Of a DNA stretch of 64,000 nucleotides, positions 1-11,091 are shown piece after piece. Below the pieces are notes generated by a model that searched no databases, was not told where the DNA came from, and worked only from the letters and a program-made list of their open reading frames with translations. The stretch is taken from assembly GCF_019880205.1 (NCBI RefSeq), contig NZ_CP082292.1, positions 1,364,001-1,428,000 on the forward strand, in the 5' to 3' direction. Positions within the stretch are counted from its first letter, which is position 1. Each line of letters begins with the position of its first letter. Made by a program: the position numbers and the translations under genes. This DNA comes from Pantoea alfalfae. GTDB taxonomy: Bacteria; Pseudomonadota; Gammaproteobacteria; Enterobacterales; Enterobacteriaceae.

Positions 1-481
1 GCAGCGCCAGCATCAGCGCGCCGTGTCCGCCCATGGAGTGACCCATAATCGACTGACGTTCACTGACTTTGAAGTTATCCGCAATCAGGGCGGGCAGCTC
101 GCTGCTCAGATAGTCGAACATGCGGAAATGAGTGGCCCAGGGGTGCTGAGTGGCATTGAGATAAAATCCCGCGCCCTGACCCAGATCGTAGCCCTCATCG
201 TTGGCAACGCCTTCACCGCGCGGGCTGGTATCCGGCATAATCATTACCAGACCCAGTTCCGCCGCCACGCGCTGCGCGCCCGCTTTGGTGGTGAAGTTCT
301 CATCGTTGCAGGTCAGCCCGGCCAGAAACCAGACCACTGGCGGCGGCGCATCACCGTGCGGTTCAGGCAGGTAGATGCTGAAGGTCATCGGGCAGTTCAG
401 CACGGCCGACTGATGACGCCAGCGCTGCTGCCAGCCGCCAAAAATGCGGTGTTCTTCCAGTAGCTCCAGAGTGGATGCCAT
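1..481 (-). CDS. fghA: S-formylglutathione hydrolase, 3' part cut off by window edge
   Basis: An esterase-D family serine hydrolase that splits S-formylglutathione into formate and glutathione, the second step of glutathione-dependent formaldehyde detoxification in the cytoplasm. The frame is open from an ATG at 481 to the window edge (about 160 residues). It contains the nucleophile elbow [10 protein letters not shown] and the segment [12 protein letters not shown], both typical of FrmB/YeiG/FghA enzymes. The catalytic Asp and His would lie outside the window. It sits 12 nt downstream of frmA on the same strand, so the two enzymes are probably co-transcribed. In E. coli the homologue yeiG also lies near folE, matching the local order here. 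Confidence 0.93.
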   Translation of the reverse strand, partial: MASTLELLEEHRIFGGWQQRWRHQSAVLNCPMTFSIYLPEPHGDAPPPVVWFLAGLTCNDENFTTKAGAQRVAAELGLVMIMPDTSPRGEGVANDEGYDLGQGAGFYLNATQHPWATHFRMFDYLSSELPALIADNFKVSERQSIMGHSMGGHGALMLAL

Positions 482-493
482 AACGCCTCCTGA

Positions 494-1672
<1,179 letters not shown>

Positions 1673-1692
1673 TTAAACATAGCGTGGAACGC

Positions 1693-2604
1693 TTATTGCG
1701 CCGCCTGTAATGGATAGATCAACTCATCGTTGAGCGGACGATCGTCAAACTGTTCAATAATCAGATACTTCAGCGCTTCAACATTCGGAGTAAAAGCATC
1801 GCGTCGCCACATTAGCCAGGTGGCGGTATCGCGATAAGCCGCAGGTAAGGTATGCGCCTGCACCCGCGACCGATCCGCCATCTGCTTCAGCACCGAAGCC
1901 GGGATCATCGCGACACCCGCACCGCCCGCCACGCAGGCCAGCATGGCGTGATAGGACTGAATCTCCATCACATTGTCGGGCGCGGTCTGGCTGTCGCGAT
2001 ACCAGCTCTCCAGCTTCACCCGGTAAGAGCAGCTATTGCGGAAGGCAAACAGGGTGTCGTCCTGCACATCGCGCGCTGTGGTGATAGGCGCGTGATCCAG
2101 CCCGGTGATCAGCACCATCTCCTCACGAAAGGCGATGCAGCCATTCAGATCGTCATGGGAAACCGGGCCATCCACCAGCGCGGCGGCCAGAGTGCCTTCG
2201 CGAACCCGATCGATGATTTCGCCCGAGGTGCCGGTAATCAGCGACAGCGCCACTTTAGGGAAGCGCTGGTGATAGGCGGCGAGCAGACCAGGCAGGCGGG
2301 TCGCTGCGGTACTCTCCATTGAGCCCAGCGCAAAGTTGCCTGCCGGTTCACCAGTGCGGGTCATGCTCATCGCTTCTTCACTTAATGCCAGAATACGCTG
2401 CGCATAATTCAGGAAATTATGGCCCATCGGTGACAGGCGAATGCGCTGCTTCTCACGAATAAAGAGATCCACACCTAATTCTTCTTCCAGCTGACGCAGC
2501 CGCGTGGTGAGATTAGAGGGAACGCGATGCAGCTGTTCGGCTGCGCGCGTCAGGGAACCCGTTTCGGCAACGGAACAGAACATACGCAGCTGAACTAAAT
2601 CCAT
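1693..2604 (-). CDS. LysR-family transcriptional regulator
   Basis: A LysR-type regulator of 303 residues with an N-terminal winged helix-turn-helix (about residues 1-60, including the segment LTRAAEQLHRVPSNLTTRLR) and a C-terminal periplasmic-binding-like effector domain. I chose the ATG at 2604 (MDLVQLRMF) over an upstream in-frame ATG at 2625, because LysR proteins start close to the helix-turn-helix and a purine-rich AAAGAAG lies before 2604. It is divergent from the MFS transporter gene at 2722 across about 117 bp, the classic layout of a LysR protein controlling its neighbour. The effector is unknown. The N-terminus recalls E. coli YneJ/PtrR, but I would not assign that name. Confidence 0.9.
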   Translation of the reverse strand: MDLVQLRMFCSVAETGSLTRAAEQLHRVPSNLTTRLRQLEEELGVDLFIREKQRIRLSPMGHNFLNYAQRILALSEEAMSMTRTGEPAGNFALGSMESTAATRLPGLLAAYHQRFPKVALSLITGTSGEIIDRVREGTLAAALVDGPVSHDDLNGCIAFREEMVLITGLDHAPITTARDVQDDTLFAFRNSCSYRVKLESWYRDSQTAPDNVMEIQSYHAMLACVAGGAGVAMIPASVLKQMADRSRVQAHTLPAAYRDTATWLMWRRDAFTPNVEALKYLIIEQFDDRPLNDELIYPLQAAQ

Positions 2605-2721
2605 ATCTTCTTTTCCCGTAAACAAGTTGGTTAATATTATTCACTTTCCGTGAGTTTAATCATCCTGCATGCTGTTAGCAAGTCAGAAGAGATCGCAAGG
2701 TAGAACAACAGGAGTTCAGCA

Positions 2722-3849
2722 ATGGCGTTACGCGTCGCGCTCAGCGCGTTTTTAACCTTATTTGTGGCGATGGGCATTGGGCGATTCGCCTTTACGCCGC
2801 AGGTGCCGCTGATGATTCAGGCGCACCAGCTGACGCTCACCAGTGCCAGCCTGGTCGCTGCGCTCAACTATCTTGGCTATCTGTGTGGCTCATTCGATGC
2901 CATGCGCGCGCACCGGCGGGTGGAGCTGCGTTTGCAGGCGGGCGTATGGGGTGCAGTGATCCTGACGCTGCTCTCTGCACTGGCAACCGGACCGTGGCTG
3001 CACGGTGCGATCCGCTTTCTGATTGGCTGGGCCAGTGGATGGGCGATGGTGCTGGTGGCGGCCTGGAGCAACGAACAACTGCATCGCCACGGCCGGGCAG
3101 GGCTGTCGGCGGCCGTGTTTGCCGGGCCGGGCTGCGGTATTTTTGTCAGCGGTCTGCTGGGGGTGGCGCTGCATACTCTACAGGTCTCTGCCGGTCTGGC
3201 CTGGGCCGCTTACGGTACGCTGGCACTGCTGCTGATTGCGCTGATTACCCGTAATCTGCCGCGTCGGGGCGAACTGCATCGCCCGGATCAGGCACCTGAG
3301 CCGCTGGTGCTGGATCGCAACCTGAAACGTCTGGTGCTGAGTTACAGTCTGGCGGGCTTTGGTTATATCCTGCCCGCCACCTTTTTATCGCAGATGGCCG
3401 CTACGCGTTTTCCTGACGGCATCTTCGCGCAGTTTGTCTGGCCGATATTTGGCGGTGCGGCGATGGTCGGCATCCTGCTGGGCATCCTGACGCGGCGCTG
3501 GGGGCATAGTCACGTCCGCCTGGCGGTAGTGCTCTGGGCTCAGGCGCTGGGCGTTTTTGCTGCGGCACTGCTGCCCGGCTTTAGTGGCCTGCTGGCCGGG
3601 GCGCTGCTGGTGGGCGGCGGCTTCCTCAGCGTGGTACAGCTGTCGCTGCTTTGCGCCCGTGAACTGGCACCCCATCATCTGCGTTACATGGCCGGCCTCC
3701 TGACCACCGGCTATGCGGTCGGACAGCTGGTTGGTCCGCTGCTCTCTTTTCTCTCAACGGCTCTGTTACATCGGCTGGAGCCTGCCCTGTGGGTGGCCGG
3801 GATCAGCCTGGTGTGGGCGGGCCTGCTGGTCTGGCGAAAAATTGAATGA
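2722..3849 (+). CDS. YbfB/YjiJ-family MFS transporter
   Basis: Integral membrane protein of 375 residues with about 12 hydrophobic segments. The opening MGIGRFAFTPQVPLM is the signature of the YbfB/YjiJ branch of the major facilitator superfamily, whose substrates are largely unknown. A GGAG ribosome site precedes the ATG. It is divergent from the LysR gene at 1693-2604, which probably regulates it. Nothing in the neighbourhood indicates the substrate. Confidence 0.88.
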   Translation: MALRVALSAFLTLFVAMGIGRFAFTPQVPLMIQAHQLTLTSASLVAALNYLGYLCGSFDAMRAHRRVELRLQAGVWGAVILTLLSALATGPWLHGAIRFLIGWASGWAMVLVAAWSNEQLHRHGRAGLSAAVFAGPGCGIFVSGLLGVALHTLQVSAGLAWAAYGTLALLLIALITRNLPRRGELHRPDQAPEPLVLDRNLKRLVLSYSLAGFGYILPATFLSQMAATRFPDGIFAQFVWPIFGGAAMVGILLGILTRRWGHSHVRLAVVLWAQALGVFAAALLPGFSGLLAGALLVGGGFLSVVQLSLLCARELAPHHLRYMAGLLTTGYAVGQLVGPLLSFLSTALLHRLEPALWVAGISLVWAGLLVWRKIE

Positions 3850-3973
3850 AAAGCTTTCATCACCAATCTGATTGATTGCTGGATTCCCCGCAAAGAAAGT
3901 TTCACAATACGCGCCTGATTACAGGGCCTGCAGGCAAAAGCTTGCGGGCGCAACACCAGCCGGAGAAGAGTAA

Positions 3974-4639
3974 ATGAGCACCCTAAGTCAGGAAGCTGCC
4001 CTGGTTCACGAAGCGCTGCTGGCGCGTGGACTGGAAACGCCGTTACGTGCACCGACGCGCGACATTGATGACGAAACGCGTAAGAGCCTGATTGCCGGGC
4101 ACATGACCGAGATTATGCAGCTGCTGAATCTGGATCTTGAAGATGACAGCCTGATGGAAACGCCGCATCGCATCGCCAAAATGTATGTGGATGAGGTCTT
4201 TTCCGGTCTCGATTATGCCAACTTCCCGAAAATCACCGTCATTGAGAATAAAATGAAGGTCGATGAGATGGTGACCGTGCGTGATATCACCCTGACCAGC
4301 ACCTGTGAACATCACTTTGTGATCATTGATGGCAAAGCCACGGTTGCCTATATTCCCAAGGAAAAGGTGATTGGCCTGTCGAAAATCAACCGCATCGTGC
4401 AGTTCTTCGCCCAGCGCCCGCAGGTGCAGGAGCGCCTGACACAGCAGGTTCTGGTGGCCTTGCAGACGCTGCTGGGCACCAACAACGTTGCTGTCTCGAT
4501 TGATGCGGTACATTACTGTGTGAAAGCGCGTGGCGTCAAAGATGCGACCAGCGCCACCACCACGACCTCTCTGGGCGGCCTGTTCAAGTCCAGTCAGAAT
4601 ACCCGCCAGGAATTCTTGCGCGCGGTACGCCATAGTTGA
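3974..4639 (+). CDS. folE: GTP cyclohydrolase I
   Basis: Converts GTP to 7,8-dihydroneopterin triphosphate, the first step of tetrahydrofolate synthesis. The protein has 221 residues and carries the three expected zinc ligands: Cys111 and His114 in STCEHHF, and Cys182 in HYCVKARG. The start has a strong GGAGAAGAG ribosome site. A GC-rich inverted repeat (4646-4652 with 4663-4669) lies in the 50-nt gap before yeiB but lacks a U-tract, so read-through into yeiB is likely. The folE-yeiB-galS-mglBAC order is the same as in E. coli. Confidence 0.98.
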   Translation: MSTLSQEAALVHEALLARGLETPLRAPTRDIDDETRKSLIAGHMTEIMQLLNLDLEDDSLMETPHRIAKMYVDEVFSGLDYANFPKITVIENKMKVDEMVTVRDITLTSTCEHHFVIIDGKATVAYIPKEKVIGLSKINRIVQFFAQRPQVQERLTQQVLVALQTLLGTNNVAVSIDAVHYCVKARGVKDATSATTTTSLGGLFKSSQNTRQEFLRAVRHS

Positions 4640-4689
4640 GTTAACGGCGGGCGCATAATGCTGCCCGCCTCAATGGGGCAGGGTGCCGC

Positions 4690-5850
4690 ATGCAACGCTA
4701 TCACGTGCTGGATTTCATTCGAGGCTGTGCCATTCTCGGCATCCTGCTGCTCAATATTGTGGGCTTCGGCCTGCCTTCTGCTGCTTACCTGAATCCGGCC
4801 TGGCAGGGCAGTGTCAGTCTCTCCGACGTCTGGACCTGGGCACTCTCTGACGCCTTTGCTCAGCTCAAATTCCTCACCCTGTTTGCACTGCTGTTTGGCG
4901 CAGGTCTGCAAATGCAGCTGCCGCGCGGCAGTCGCTGGCTGACTGCCCGGCTTTCCATTCTGGTACTCATCGGTTTTCTGCATGGTGTCTTTCTCTGGGA
5001 AGGCGATATCCTGCTGGATTACGGCATCATCGGGCTGGTGGTCTGGCGGGTGCTGCGTGACGTCCCGTCAACCCGCAGCCTGATGAATACCGGCATTCTG
5101 CTTTATCTGGTGGGCTGCGGCGTGCTGCTGGTGTTTGGGTCGATCTCCGATCCCGAACCGACGCGATCCTGGCTGCCGGGTGCTGCCGATCTGCAATATG
5201 AGCAGTACTGGAAACTGAGCGGCGGCTGGGAAGCGATACAGAACCGGCTGGATCATCTCTCATCAGGGCTGATGGCGCTGGCGGCTCAATATGGCTGGCA
5301 GCTGGCGGGCTTAATGATGATGGGTGGCGCAATGCTGCGCAGCGGCTGGCTGACTGGAGAATTTTCCCTCCGCCACTATCGTCAGGCGGCGGCCCTGCTG
5401 CTGACAATGGGCTTCTCCATTGCGGTAGCCGGTGTAGCCGCGCAATGGCTGTTACATTGGGAATTCCGCTGGGCGGCTTTTTACCTGCAGGCCCCGCGCG
5501 ATCTTGCCAGCCCGCTGATTAGCCTGGGCTATGCCGCGCTCTGTCTGGCCTACTGGCCACAAATTTCTCACTGGCATATCAGCCACGCCATCCAGTGCGT
5601 GGGCCGTATGGCGCTGACCAACTACCTGCTGCAAACGCTCATCTGCACCACGCTGTTCTATCGCTTTGGCTTCTACATGCATTTCACCCGGCTGGAACTG
5701 GTGCTGATGGTGCCTGCGATATGGCTCATCAATATCCTGTTTTCACTCATCTGGTTACATTTCTTCGCACAGGGTCCGCTGGAATGGCTGTGGCGGCGGT
5801 TTACGCTGCTCTCAGCCGGCAAATCACGCATTACCGACAACGCCAGATAA
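4690..5850 (+). CDS. yeiB: DUF418 family inner-membrane protein YeiB
   Basis: Polytopic membrane protein of 386 residues with the N-terminal signature VLDFIRGCAILGILLLN and the C-terminal DUF418 end containing GPLEWLWR. Both are typical of YeiB, whose biochemical function is not established. It follows folE by 50 nt and probably shares its transcript. Its end is 147 nt upstream of galS, and the galS regulatory sites lie in that gap. Confidence 0.93.
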   Translation: MQRYHVLDFIRGCAILGILLLNIVGFGLPSAAYLNPAWQGSVSLSDVWTWALSDAFAQLKFLTLFALLFGAGLQMQLPRGSRWLTARLSILVLIGFLHGVFLWEGDILLDYGIIGLVVWRVLRDVPSTRSLMNTGILLYLVGCGVLLVFGSISDPEPTRSWLPGAADLQYEQYWKLSGGWEAIQNRLDHLSSGLMALAAQYGWQLAGLMMMGGAMLRSGWLTGEFSLRHYRQAAALLLTMGFSIAVAGVAAQWLLHWEFRWAAFYLQAPRDLASPLISLGYAALCLAYWPQISHWHISHAIQCVGRMALTNYLLQTLICTTLFYRFGFYMHFTRLELVLMVPAIWLINILFSLIWLHFFAQGPLEWLWRRFTLLSAGKSRITDNAR

Positions 5851-5880
5851 TGACCGCCATCACAAAGGTTACAGAATTGT

Positions 5881-5942
5881 ATGTAACCGTTTTCATTGAT
5901 GTGACGCAATTCACGCTGCACGCCTCCCGCCCCTGACAGAAT
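5881..5942 (+). promoter_or_regulatory. galS promoter region: GalR/S operator, CRP site and -10
   Basis: Seen: a GalR/GalS-type operator ATGTAACCGTTTTCAT at 5881-5896, and a CRP-type site TGTGA-N6-TCACG at 5900-5915 centred at 5907.5. A plausible -10 CAGAAT lies at 5937-5942. A start near 5949 would put CRP at about -41.5 (class II) and the operator at about -60.5. E. coli galS is CRP-activated and autorepressed, so the same is inferred here. Confidence 0.75.
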
Positions 5943-5997
5943 AGCGCCGGTGTATAACCCGGCGTGAAGCCCTATTTTTCCCTTCTGGAACTGCTGC

Positions 5998-7038
5998 ATG
6001 ATAACTATTCGTGATGTTGCCCGTCAGGCTGGCGTGTCAGTGGCGACCGTGTCGCGTGTTCTCAATCAGAGCAACGCCGTGACCTCTGACACCCGCGACG
6101 CCGTGTTACAGGCGGTTGAAGCGCTGGGGTATCGCCCTAACGCCAACGCCCAGGCGCTGGCGACGCAGGTCAGCGATACGATCGGGGTAGTGGTGATGGA
6201 TGTCTCTGATCCCTTCTTCGGGGCGCTGGTTAAAGCAGTGGATACCGTGGCGCAGCGCGTGCACAAGCATGTGTTAATCAGCAACTCCTGGCATCAGGAA
6301 GAGAAAGAGCGTCATGCTATCGAGGTGCTGATCAGGCAGCGCTGCAGCGCCCTGGTGGTCCACGCAAAAACGCTGCCGGACGCGGAGCTGGCGGACTTTA
6401 TGCAGCACGTGCCCGGCATGGTAGTGATTAACCGCATCGTCCCTGGATTCGAACACCGCAGCGTCAGTCTGGATAACGTCACGGGTGCACTGATGGCCTC
6501 AAGAACCCTGCTGCAACAGGGGCATAGCCGCATTGGCTATCTTTGCTCCAGTCATCCCATTGAGGATGTGGCGCAGCGCCGTGAAGGGTGGATGCAGGCG
6601 ATGGCCGAACAGGGCATCCGGCCGCAGGAGAGCTGGATCGCCAGCGCAGAGCCAGATATGCAGGGGGGCGAAGCGGCGATGGTGGAGCTGCTGGGGCGCA
6701 ATCTCAACCTTACAGCAGTGTTTGCTTATAACGACGGCATGGCGGCTGGCGCACTTACTGCGCTGAAAGACAACGGCATTCAGGTGCCACAGCATTTTTC
6801 TGTCATTGGCTTTGATGATATCCCGATTTCCCGTTATACCGATCCGCAGTTGACCACTGTGCGCTATCCCATTGTATCTATGGCAAAAATTGCCACTGAG
6901 CTGGCACTGCAGGGCGCAGCCGGACTGCTTGATGACACGGCAACGCATATCTTTATGCCAACCCTGGTGCGGCGTCATTCTGTGGCGCAGCGGCAAAATG
7001 TGGAGTCCGTCACTAATTCAGGCGATTCAGGCATGTAA
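5998..7038 (+). CDS. galS: Galactose-binding LacI-family repressor GalS (mgl isorepressor)
   Basis: LacI/GalR-family repressor of 346 residues. The N-terminal helix-turn-helix and hinge ([20 protein letters not shown]) are followed by a periplasmic-binding-like sugar domain. It matches E. coli GalS over its length, including [29 protein letters not shown] and IGFDDIPI. GalS represses the mgl operon and its own gene, and is released by D-galactose or D-fucose. It lies directly upstream of mglB. The mgl operator at 7033-7048 overlaps the galS stop codon, so the mgl regulatory region begins inside this gene. Confidence 0.96.
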   Translation: MITIRDVARQAGVSVATVSRVLNQSNAVTSDTRDAVLQAVEALGYRPNANAQALATQVSDTIGVVVMDVSDPFFGALVKAVDTVAQRVHKHVLISNSWHQEEKERHAIEVLIRQRCSALVVHAKTLPDAELADFMQHVPGMVVINRIVPGFEHRSVSLDNVTGALMASRTLLQQGHSRIGYLCSSHPIEDVAQRREGWMQAMAEQGIRPQESWIASAEPDMQGGEAAMVELLGRNLNLTAVFAYNDGMAAGALTALKDNGIQVPQHFSVIGFDDIPISRYTDPQLTTVRYPIVSMAKIATELALQGAAGLLDDTATHIFMPTLVRRHSVAQRQNVESVTNSGDSGM

Positions 7039-7093
7039 CCGTTTTCAATCTGTGATTGTATTCACAGTTAATTAACATTGCCCTCACTATGAT
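7033..7093 (+). promoter_or_regulatory. mglBAC promoter region: GalR/S operator, CRP site and -10
   Basis: Seen: operator ATGTAACCGTTTTCAA at 7033-7048, overlapping the galS stop. A perfect CRP core TGTGA-TTGTAT-TCACA lies at 7051-7066, with a -10 TATGAT at 7088-7093. CRP centre (7058.5) to -10 start is 29.5 nt, exactly as at galS, implying a class II CRP promoter with a start near 7100. The leader to mglB is then about 250 nt. Confidence 0.85.
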
Positions 7094-7347
7094 GGCAGCG
7101 TCTTACCGGACTGAAACATTATGTAACGCCAGTGTAACGGCATCAGTTGTGGTCTCAGTAGCCGGTTAAAGGGTTCATACCCTCTTCATGGAAGCGTTCT
7201 GGCACAGGGAAGTCAGGTTTTAGACGGCGTCTGATGGCTTAACAGCCTCATTACGTTAACCAACGCGCCGATCTGTTTTACCAATTGCTCTTCCGCACAT
7301 TTTGCGGCAGCGCTAAAAAGACCCTGCATAATAAAACCGGAGATACC

Positions 7348-8343
7348 ATGAATAAGAAGGTTTTCACGCTTACAGCACTGGTTGCCAGCATGATGTTTGG
7401 TGCAACCGCTCACGCAGCTGACACCCGTATCGGCGTGACCATTTACAAATATGATGACAACTTCATGTCAATGGTGCGCAAAGACATCGAGAAAGAAGCG
7501 AAAACGATCGGTGGCGTACAGCTGCTGATGAATGACTCGCAGAACGACCAGTCCAAACAGAACGATCAGGTGGACGTGCTGATGGCAAAAGGCGTGAAAG
7601 CGCTGGCGATTAACCTGGTTGACCCGGCTGCCGCTGCCGTCATCGTAGACAAAGCACGTGCCAACGACGTGCCGGTTGTCTTCTTTAACAAAGAACCGAA
7701 CGCTAAAGTCCTGGCCGGCTATGACAAAGCTTACTATGTGGGTACCGACTCCAAAGAGTCCGGCATCATCCAGGGTCAGCTGATTGAGAAGCACTGGAAA
7801 GCGACCCCAGCCTGGGATCTGAACAAAGATGGCACCATTCAGTTCGTCCTGCTGAAAGGCGAGCCAGGCCATCCAGATGCTGAAGCCCGTACTAAATATG
7901 TTATCGACACCCTGAACAAAGATGGTCTGAAGACGCAGCAGTTAGCGATGGATACGGCGATGTGGGACACCGCACAGGCCAAAGATAAGATGGATGCGTG
8001 GCTGTCAGGCCCGAACGCGAAGAAAATTGAAGTTGTGATTGCCAATAACGATGCGATGGCGATGGGTGCCGTTGAAGCGCTGAAAGCGCACAACATGACT
8101 TCTATCCCGGTCTTCGGCGTCGATGCCCTGCCAGAAGCGATGGCACTGGTGAAATCCGGTGCGCTGGCCGGTACTGTGCTGAACGATGCGGAAAACCAGG
8201 CGAAAGCGACGCTGGATATTGCCAACAACCTGGCGAACGGCAAAGCGGCAACCGATGGAACAAACTTCAAGATGGTCGATAAGATCGTCCGTGTTCCTTA
8301 CGTTCCGGTTGATAAAGAAAATCTGTCTCAGTTCTCGAAATAA
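7348..8343 (+). CDS. mglB: Galactose/glucose periplasmic binding protein
   Basis: Periplasmic receptor for D-galactose, D-glucose and methyl-galactoside, feeding the MglAC importer; in E. coli it also serves Trg chemotaxis. It has 331 residues with a 23-residue signal peptide ending AHA before [15 protein letters not shown] calcium-binding loop of EF-hand type is seen as [10 protein letters not shown] used the ATG at 7348 rather than an upstream in-frame ATG at 7285. The 7348 start gives a proper signal peptide, aligns with E. coli MglB (MNKKV) and has CCGGAGAT upstream. A terminator-like hairpin follows before mglA. Confidence 0.98.
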   Translation: MNKKVFTLTALVASMMFGATAHAADTRIGVTIYKYDDNFMSMVRKDIEKEAKTIGGVQLLMNDSQNDQSKQNDQVDVLMAKGVKALAINLVDPAAAAVIVDKARANDVPVVFFNKEPNAKVLAGYDKAYYVGTDSKESGIIQGQLIEKHWKATPAWDLNKDGTIQFVLLKGEPGHPDAEARTKYVIDTLNKDGLKTQQLAMDTAMWDTAQAKDKMDAWLSGPNAKKIEVVIANNDAMAMGAVEALKAHNMTSIPVFGVDALPEAMALVKSGALAGTVLNDAENQAKATLDIANNLANGKAATDGTNFKMVDKIVRVPYVPVDKENLSQFSK

Positions 8344-8354
8344 GATTGATTACG

Positions 8355-8380
8355 GGCGCGACAGCTGTCGCGCCTTTTTT
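8355..8380 (+). terminator. Intercistronic terminator/attenuator between mglB and mglA
   Basis: Perfect inverted repeat GGCGCGACAGCTGTCGCGCC (8355-8374), followed at once by six T (8375-8380). As RNA it gives an 8-bp GC-rich stem with an AGCU loop. It lies 11 nt after the mglB stop and 31 nt before mglA. Partial termination or 3'-end protection here would give far more mglB than mglAC mRNA, fitting the excess of binding protein needed over transporter. Confidence 0.88.
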
Positions 8381-8411
8381 ATGTCACCACCGTTTTTTAG
8401 CCAGGTAAAAT

Positions 8412-9932
8412 ATGGCCAGTGATAACACGACCGCGCAGCGAGAATATTTGCTGGAAATGACGAATGTTTCAAAATCATTTCCCGGCGTTAAAGCGTTAGA
8501 TAATGTGAATTTGAAAGTGCGGCCTCACTCTGTTCATGCATTAATGGGCGAGAACGGTGCCGGGAAATCCACCTTATTAAAATGCCTGTTTGGTATTTAT
8601 AAAAAAGATACCGGCAGTATCCTGTTTCAGGGTAAAGAGATCGACTATAAAAGCTCCAAAGAAGCGCTGGAAAATGGCGTGTCGATGGTGCATCAGGAAT
8701 TAAACCTGGTTCTTCAGCGTACCGTGATGGATAACATGTGGCTGGGGCGTTATCCGCGCAAAGGCTTCTTTGTCGATCAGGATAAGATGTACCAGGACAC
8801 TAAGGCGATTTTTGACGAGCTGGATATCGATATCGATCCACGCGACAAAGTTGCCAATCTTTCTGTGTCACAGATGCAGATGATTGAAATTGCTAAAGCG
8901 TTCTCCTACGACGCGAAAATAGTGATTATGGATGAGCCGACTTCCTCGTTAACCGAGAAAGAGGTGAATCACCTGTTCACGATTATTCGTAAGCTGAAAG
9001 ATCGCGGCTGTGGCATTGTTTATATTTCGCACAAGATGGAAGAGATTTTCCAGTTGTGTGATGAGATCACGATTCTGCGTGATGGTCAGTGGATCACCTC
9101 TCAGCCGCTGGACGGGCTGGATATGGATAAGATCATCGCCATGATGGTCGGCCGTTCACTGAACCAGCGTTTCCCTGACCGTACCAACGTGCCAGGCGAG
9201 ACAATTCTTGAAGTTCGCAACCTGACGTCACTGCGTCAGCCGTCTATTCGCGATATCTCATTTGATTTGCGTAAAGGGGAGATACTCGGCATTGCCGGGC
9301 TGGTGGGCGCCAAACGTACCGATATCGTCGAAACGCTGTTTGGCATTCGCGAAAAATCGGGCGGCACCATTAAACTGCATGGCAAACCGATTAATAATCA
9401 CAGCGCCAATGAAGCCATTAACCACGGTTTCGCGCTGGTGACTGAAGAGCGTCGTTCGACTGGTATTTATGCTTACCTGGATATTGGTTTTAACTCGCTT
9501 ATTTCCAATATTAAAAAATATAAAAACAGTATGGGACTGCTGGATAATAAACGCATGAAGAGTGATACCCAATGGGTTATCGATTCAATGCGTGTTAAAA
9601 CCCCAGGGCATCATACACAAATTGGTTCGCTTTCGGGCGGTAACCAGCAAAAAGTGATTATTGGCCGCTGGTTATTGACCCAGCCTGAAATCCTGATGCT
9701 TGATGAACCAACACGCGGTATTGATGTTGGTGCGAAATTCGAAATTTACCAGCTGATTGCTGAACTGGCGAAAAGAGAAAAGGGCATCATTATTATCTCA
9801 TCCGAAATGCCGGAGCTGTTAGGCATTACCGATCGTATTCTGGTAATGAGTAATGGTCTGGTAGCAGGCATAGTTGATACCAAAACGACCACGCAGAACG
9901 AAATATTGCGTTTAGCGTCATTACACCTTTAA
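8412..9932 (+). CDS. mglA: Galactose/methyl galactoside ABC transporter ATP-binding protein
   Basis: Cytoplasmic double ATPase of 506 residues powering the Mgl importer. The first nucleotide-binding domain has an intact Walker A (GENGAGKST), the degenerate signature LSVSQMQ and Walker B (IVIMDEPTS). In the second domain GLVGAKRTD occupies the Walker A position, but the signature LSGGNQQ and Walker B (LMLDEPTR) are good. This asymmetry is known for the MglA/RbsA family, so it is not decay. It lies 68 nt after mglB beyond an intercistronic hairpin, and 19 nt before mglC. Confidence 0.98.
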   Translation: MASDNTTAQREYLLEMTNVSKSFPGVKALDNVNLKVRPHSVHALMGENGAGKSTLLKCLFGIYKKDTGSILFQGKEIDYKSSKEALENGVSMVHQELNLVLQRTVMDNMWLGRYPRKGFFVDQDKMYQDTKAIFDELDIDIDPRDKVANLSVSQMQMIEIAKAFSYDAKIVIMDEPTSSLTEKEVNHLFTIIRKLKDRGCGIVYISHKMEEIFQLCDEITILRDGQWITSQPLDGLDMDKIIAMMVGRSLNQRFPDRTNVPGETILEVRNLTSLRQPSIRDISFDLRKGEILGIAGLVGAKRTDIVETLFGIREKSGGTIKLHGKPINNHSANEAINHGFALVTEERRSTGIYAYLDIGFNSLISNIKKYKNSMGLLDNKRMKSDTQWVIDSMRVKTPGHHTQIGSLSGGNQQKVIIGRWLLTQPEILMLDEPTRGIDVGAKFEIYQLIAELAKREKGIIIISSEMPELLGITDRILVMSNGLVAGIVDTKTTTQNEILRLASLHL

Positions 9933-9951
9933 TGAAGCAAGGGCTGTTAAC

Positions 9952-10962
9952 ATGAAAGCGACTACAAAAAAGAATGCGCTAACCTGGTTAAAAGAGGGCG
10001 GCATTTATGTCGTTCTGCTGGTATTGCTGGCTATTATTATTTTCCAGGATCCGACATTTTTAAGTTTGATGAACCTGAGTAATATTCTGACCCAATCTTC
10101 GGTGCGCATTATTATTGCACTGGGTGTGGCGGGTCTGATTGTGACCCAGGGTACTGACCTGTCAGCCGGACGTCAGGTTGGCTTAGCGGCGGTCGTTGCC
10201 GCAACGCTGTTGCAGGCGATGGATAACGCGAACAAAGTCTTCCCGACGCTGGATACCGTGCCGATTCCACTGGTTATCCTGACGGTGTGCATCATTGGCG
10301 GTGTAATTGGTCTGGTGAATGGTGTGATTATTGCTTACCTGAAGGTAACGCCATTTATCACCACGCTGGGCACCATGATTATCGTTTACGGTATCAACTC
10401 ACTCTATTACGACTTTGTGGGTGCCTCACCGATTGCTGGCTTTGACGCAGGGTTCTCGAAATTTGCTCAGGGTTTCTTACGCTTTGGTGATTTTAAACTC
10501 TCGTTCATCACGTTCTACGCTGTGATTGCCATTATTTTCGTCTGGATTCTGTGGAACAAAACCCGCTTCGGCAAAAACATTTTTGCTATCGGCGGTAACC
10601 CGGAAGCGGCGAAAGTGTCAGGCGTGAACGTGCCTTTGAACCTGATCATGATTTATGCTCTGTCAGGTGTGTTCTACGCCTTTGGCGGGATGCTGGAGGC
10701 GGGTCGTATCGGTTCTGCCACCAACAACCTTGGCTTTATGTATGAGCTGGATGCGATTGCGGCCTGTGTGGTCGGCGGCGTTTCCTTCGCCGGTGGTGTG
10801 GGTAGTGTGGCGGGTGTCGTCACCGGTGTGCTGATCTTCACCGTTATCAACTACGGTCTGACCTATATCGGCGTGAACCCTTACTGGCAGTACATCATTA
10901 AGGGCGGCATCATTATCTTCGCCGTGGCGCTGGATTCCCTGAAATATTCTCGTAAGAAGTAA
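9952..10962 (+). CDS. mglC: Galactose/methyl galactoside ABC transporter permease
   Basis: Inner-membrane permease of 336 residues, the same length as in E. coli, of the ribose/galactose (BPD_transp_2) type. It shows many hydrophobic segments and the conserved stretches GTDLSAGRQVGLAA and GGNPEAAKVSGVNV. It forms the channel for galactose together with MglA and receives ligand from MglB. It is the last gene of the operon and is followed by a canonical terminator at 10984-11005. Confidence 0.98.
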   Translation: MKATTKKNALTWLKEGGIYVVLLVLLAIIIFQDPTFLSLMNLSNILTQSSVRIIIALGVAGLIVTQGTDLSAGRQVGLAAVVAATLLQAMDNANKVFPTLDTVPIPLVILTVCIIGGVIGLVNGVIIAYLKVTPFITTLGTMIIVYGINSLYYDFVGASPIAGFDAGFSKFAQGFLRFGDFKLSFITFYAVIAIIFVWILWNKTRFGKNIFAIGGNPEAAKVSGVNVPLNLIMIYALSGVFYAFGGMLEAGRIGSATNNLGFMYELDAIAACVVGGVSFAGGVGSVAGVVTGVLIFTVINYGLTYIGVNPYWQYIIKGGIIIFAVALDSLKYSRKK

Positions 10963-10983
10963 GTCTTATTCAACGCTAAAAAA

Positions 10984-11005
10984 GCGACCTTCGGGTCGCT
11001 TTTTT
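10984..11005 (+). terminator. Rho-independent terminator of the mglBAC operon
   Basis: Stem GCGACC / GGTCGC closed by a TTCG tetraloop (10984-10999), with six A before it and six T after it (11000-11005). The A-run makes it potentially bidirectional. It lies 21 nt after the mglC stop. Confidence 0.93.
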
Positions 11006-11011
11006 ATTATG

Positions 11012-11091
11012 GGAGCGCAGGCATTGTTGCTGGAGTACGGGCATTGTCGCTGGAGTGCAGGCATTGTGGGTGGAGTGCAGGCATTGTCGCT
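11012..11091. repeat. Four tandem copies of a 20-bp unit
   Basis: Units at 11012-11031, 11032-11051, 11052-11071 and 11072-11091 share the pattern GGAGTGCAGGCATTGTCGCT with one to four differences each. They begin just after the mgl terminator and run directly into the duplicated flank of the palindromic element at 11234. There are no unique spacers between units, so this is a simple variable-number repeat and not a CRISPR. Confidence 0.9.

Noticed and set aside
11012-11091. Possible CRISPR array
   Set aside because: Units are 20 bp and directly adjacent with no spacers, and there are no cas genes in the window.
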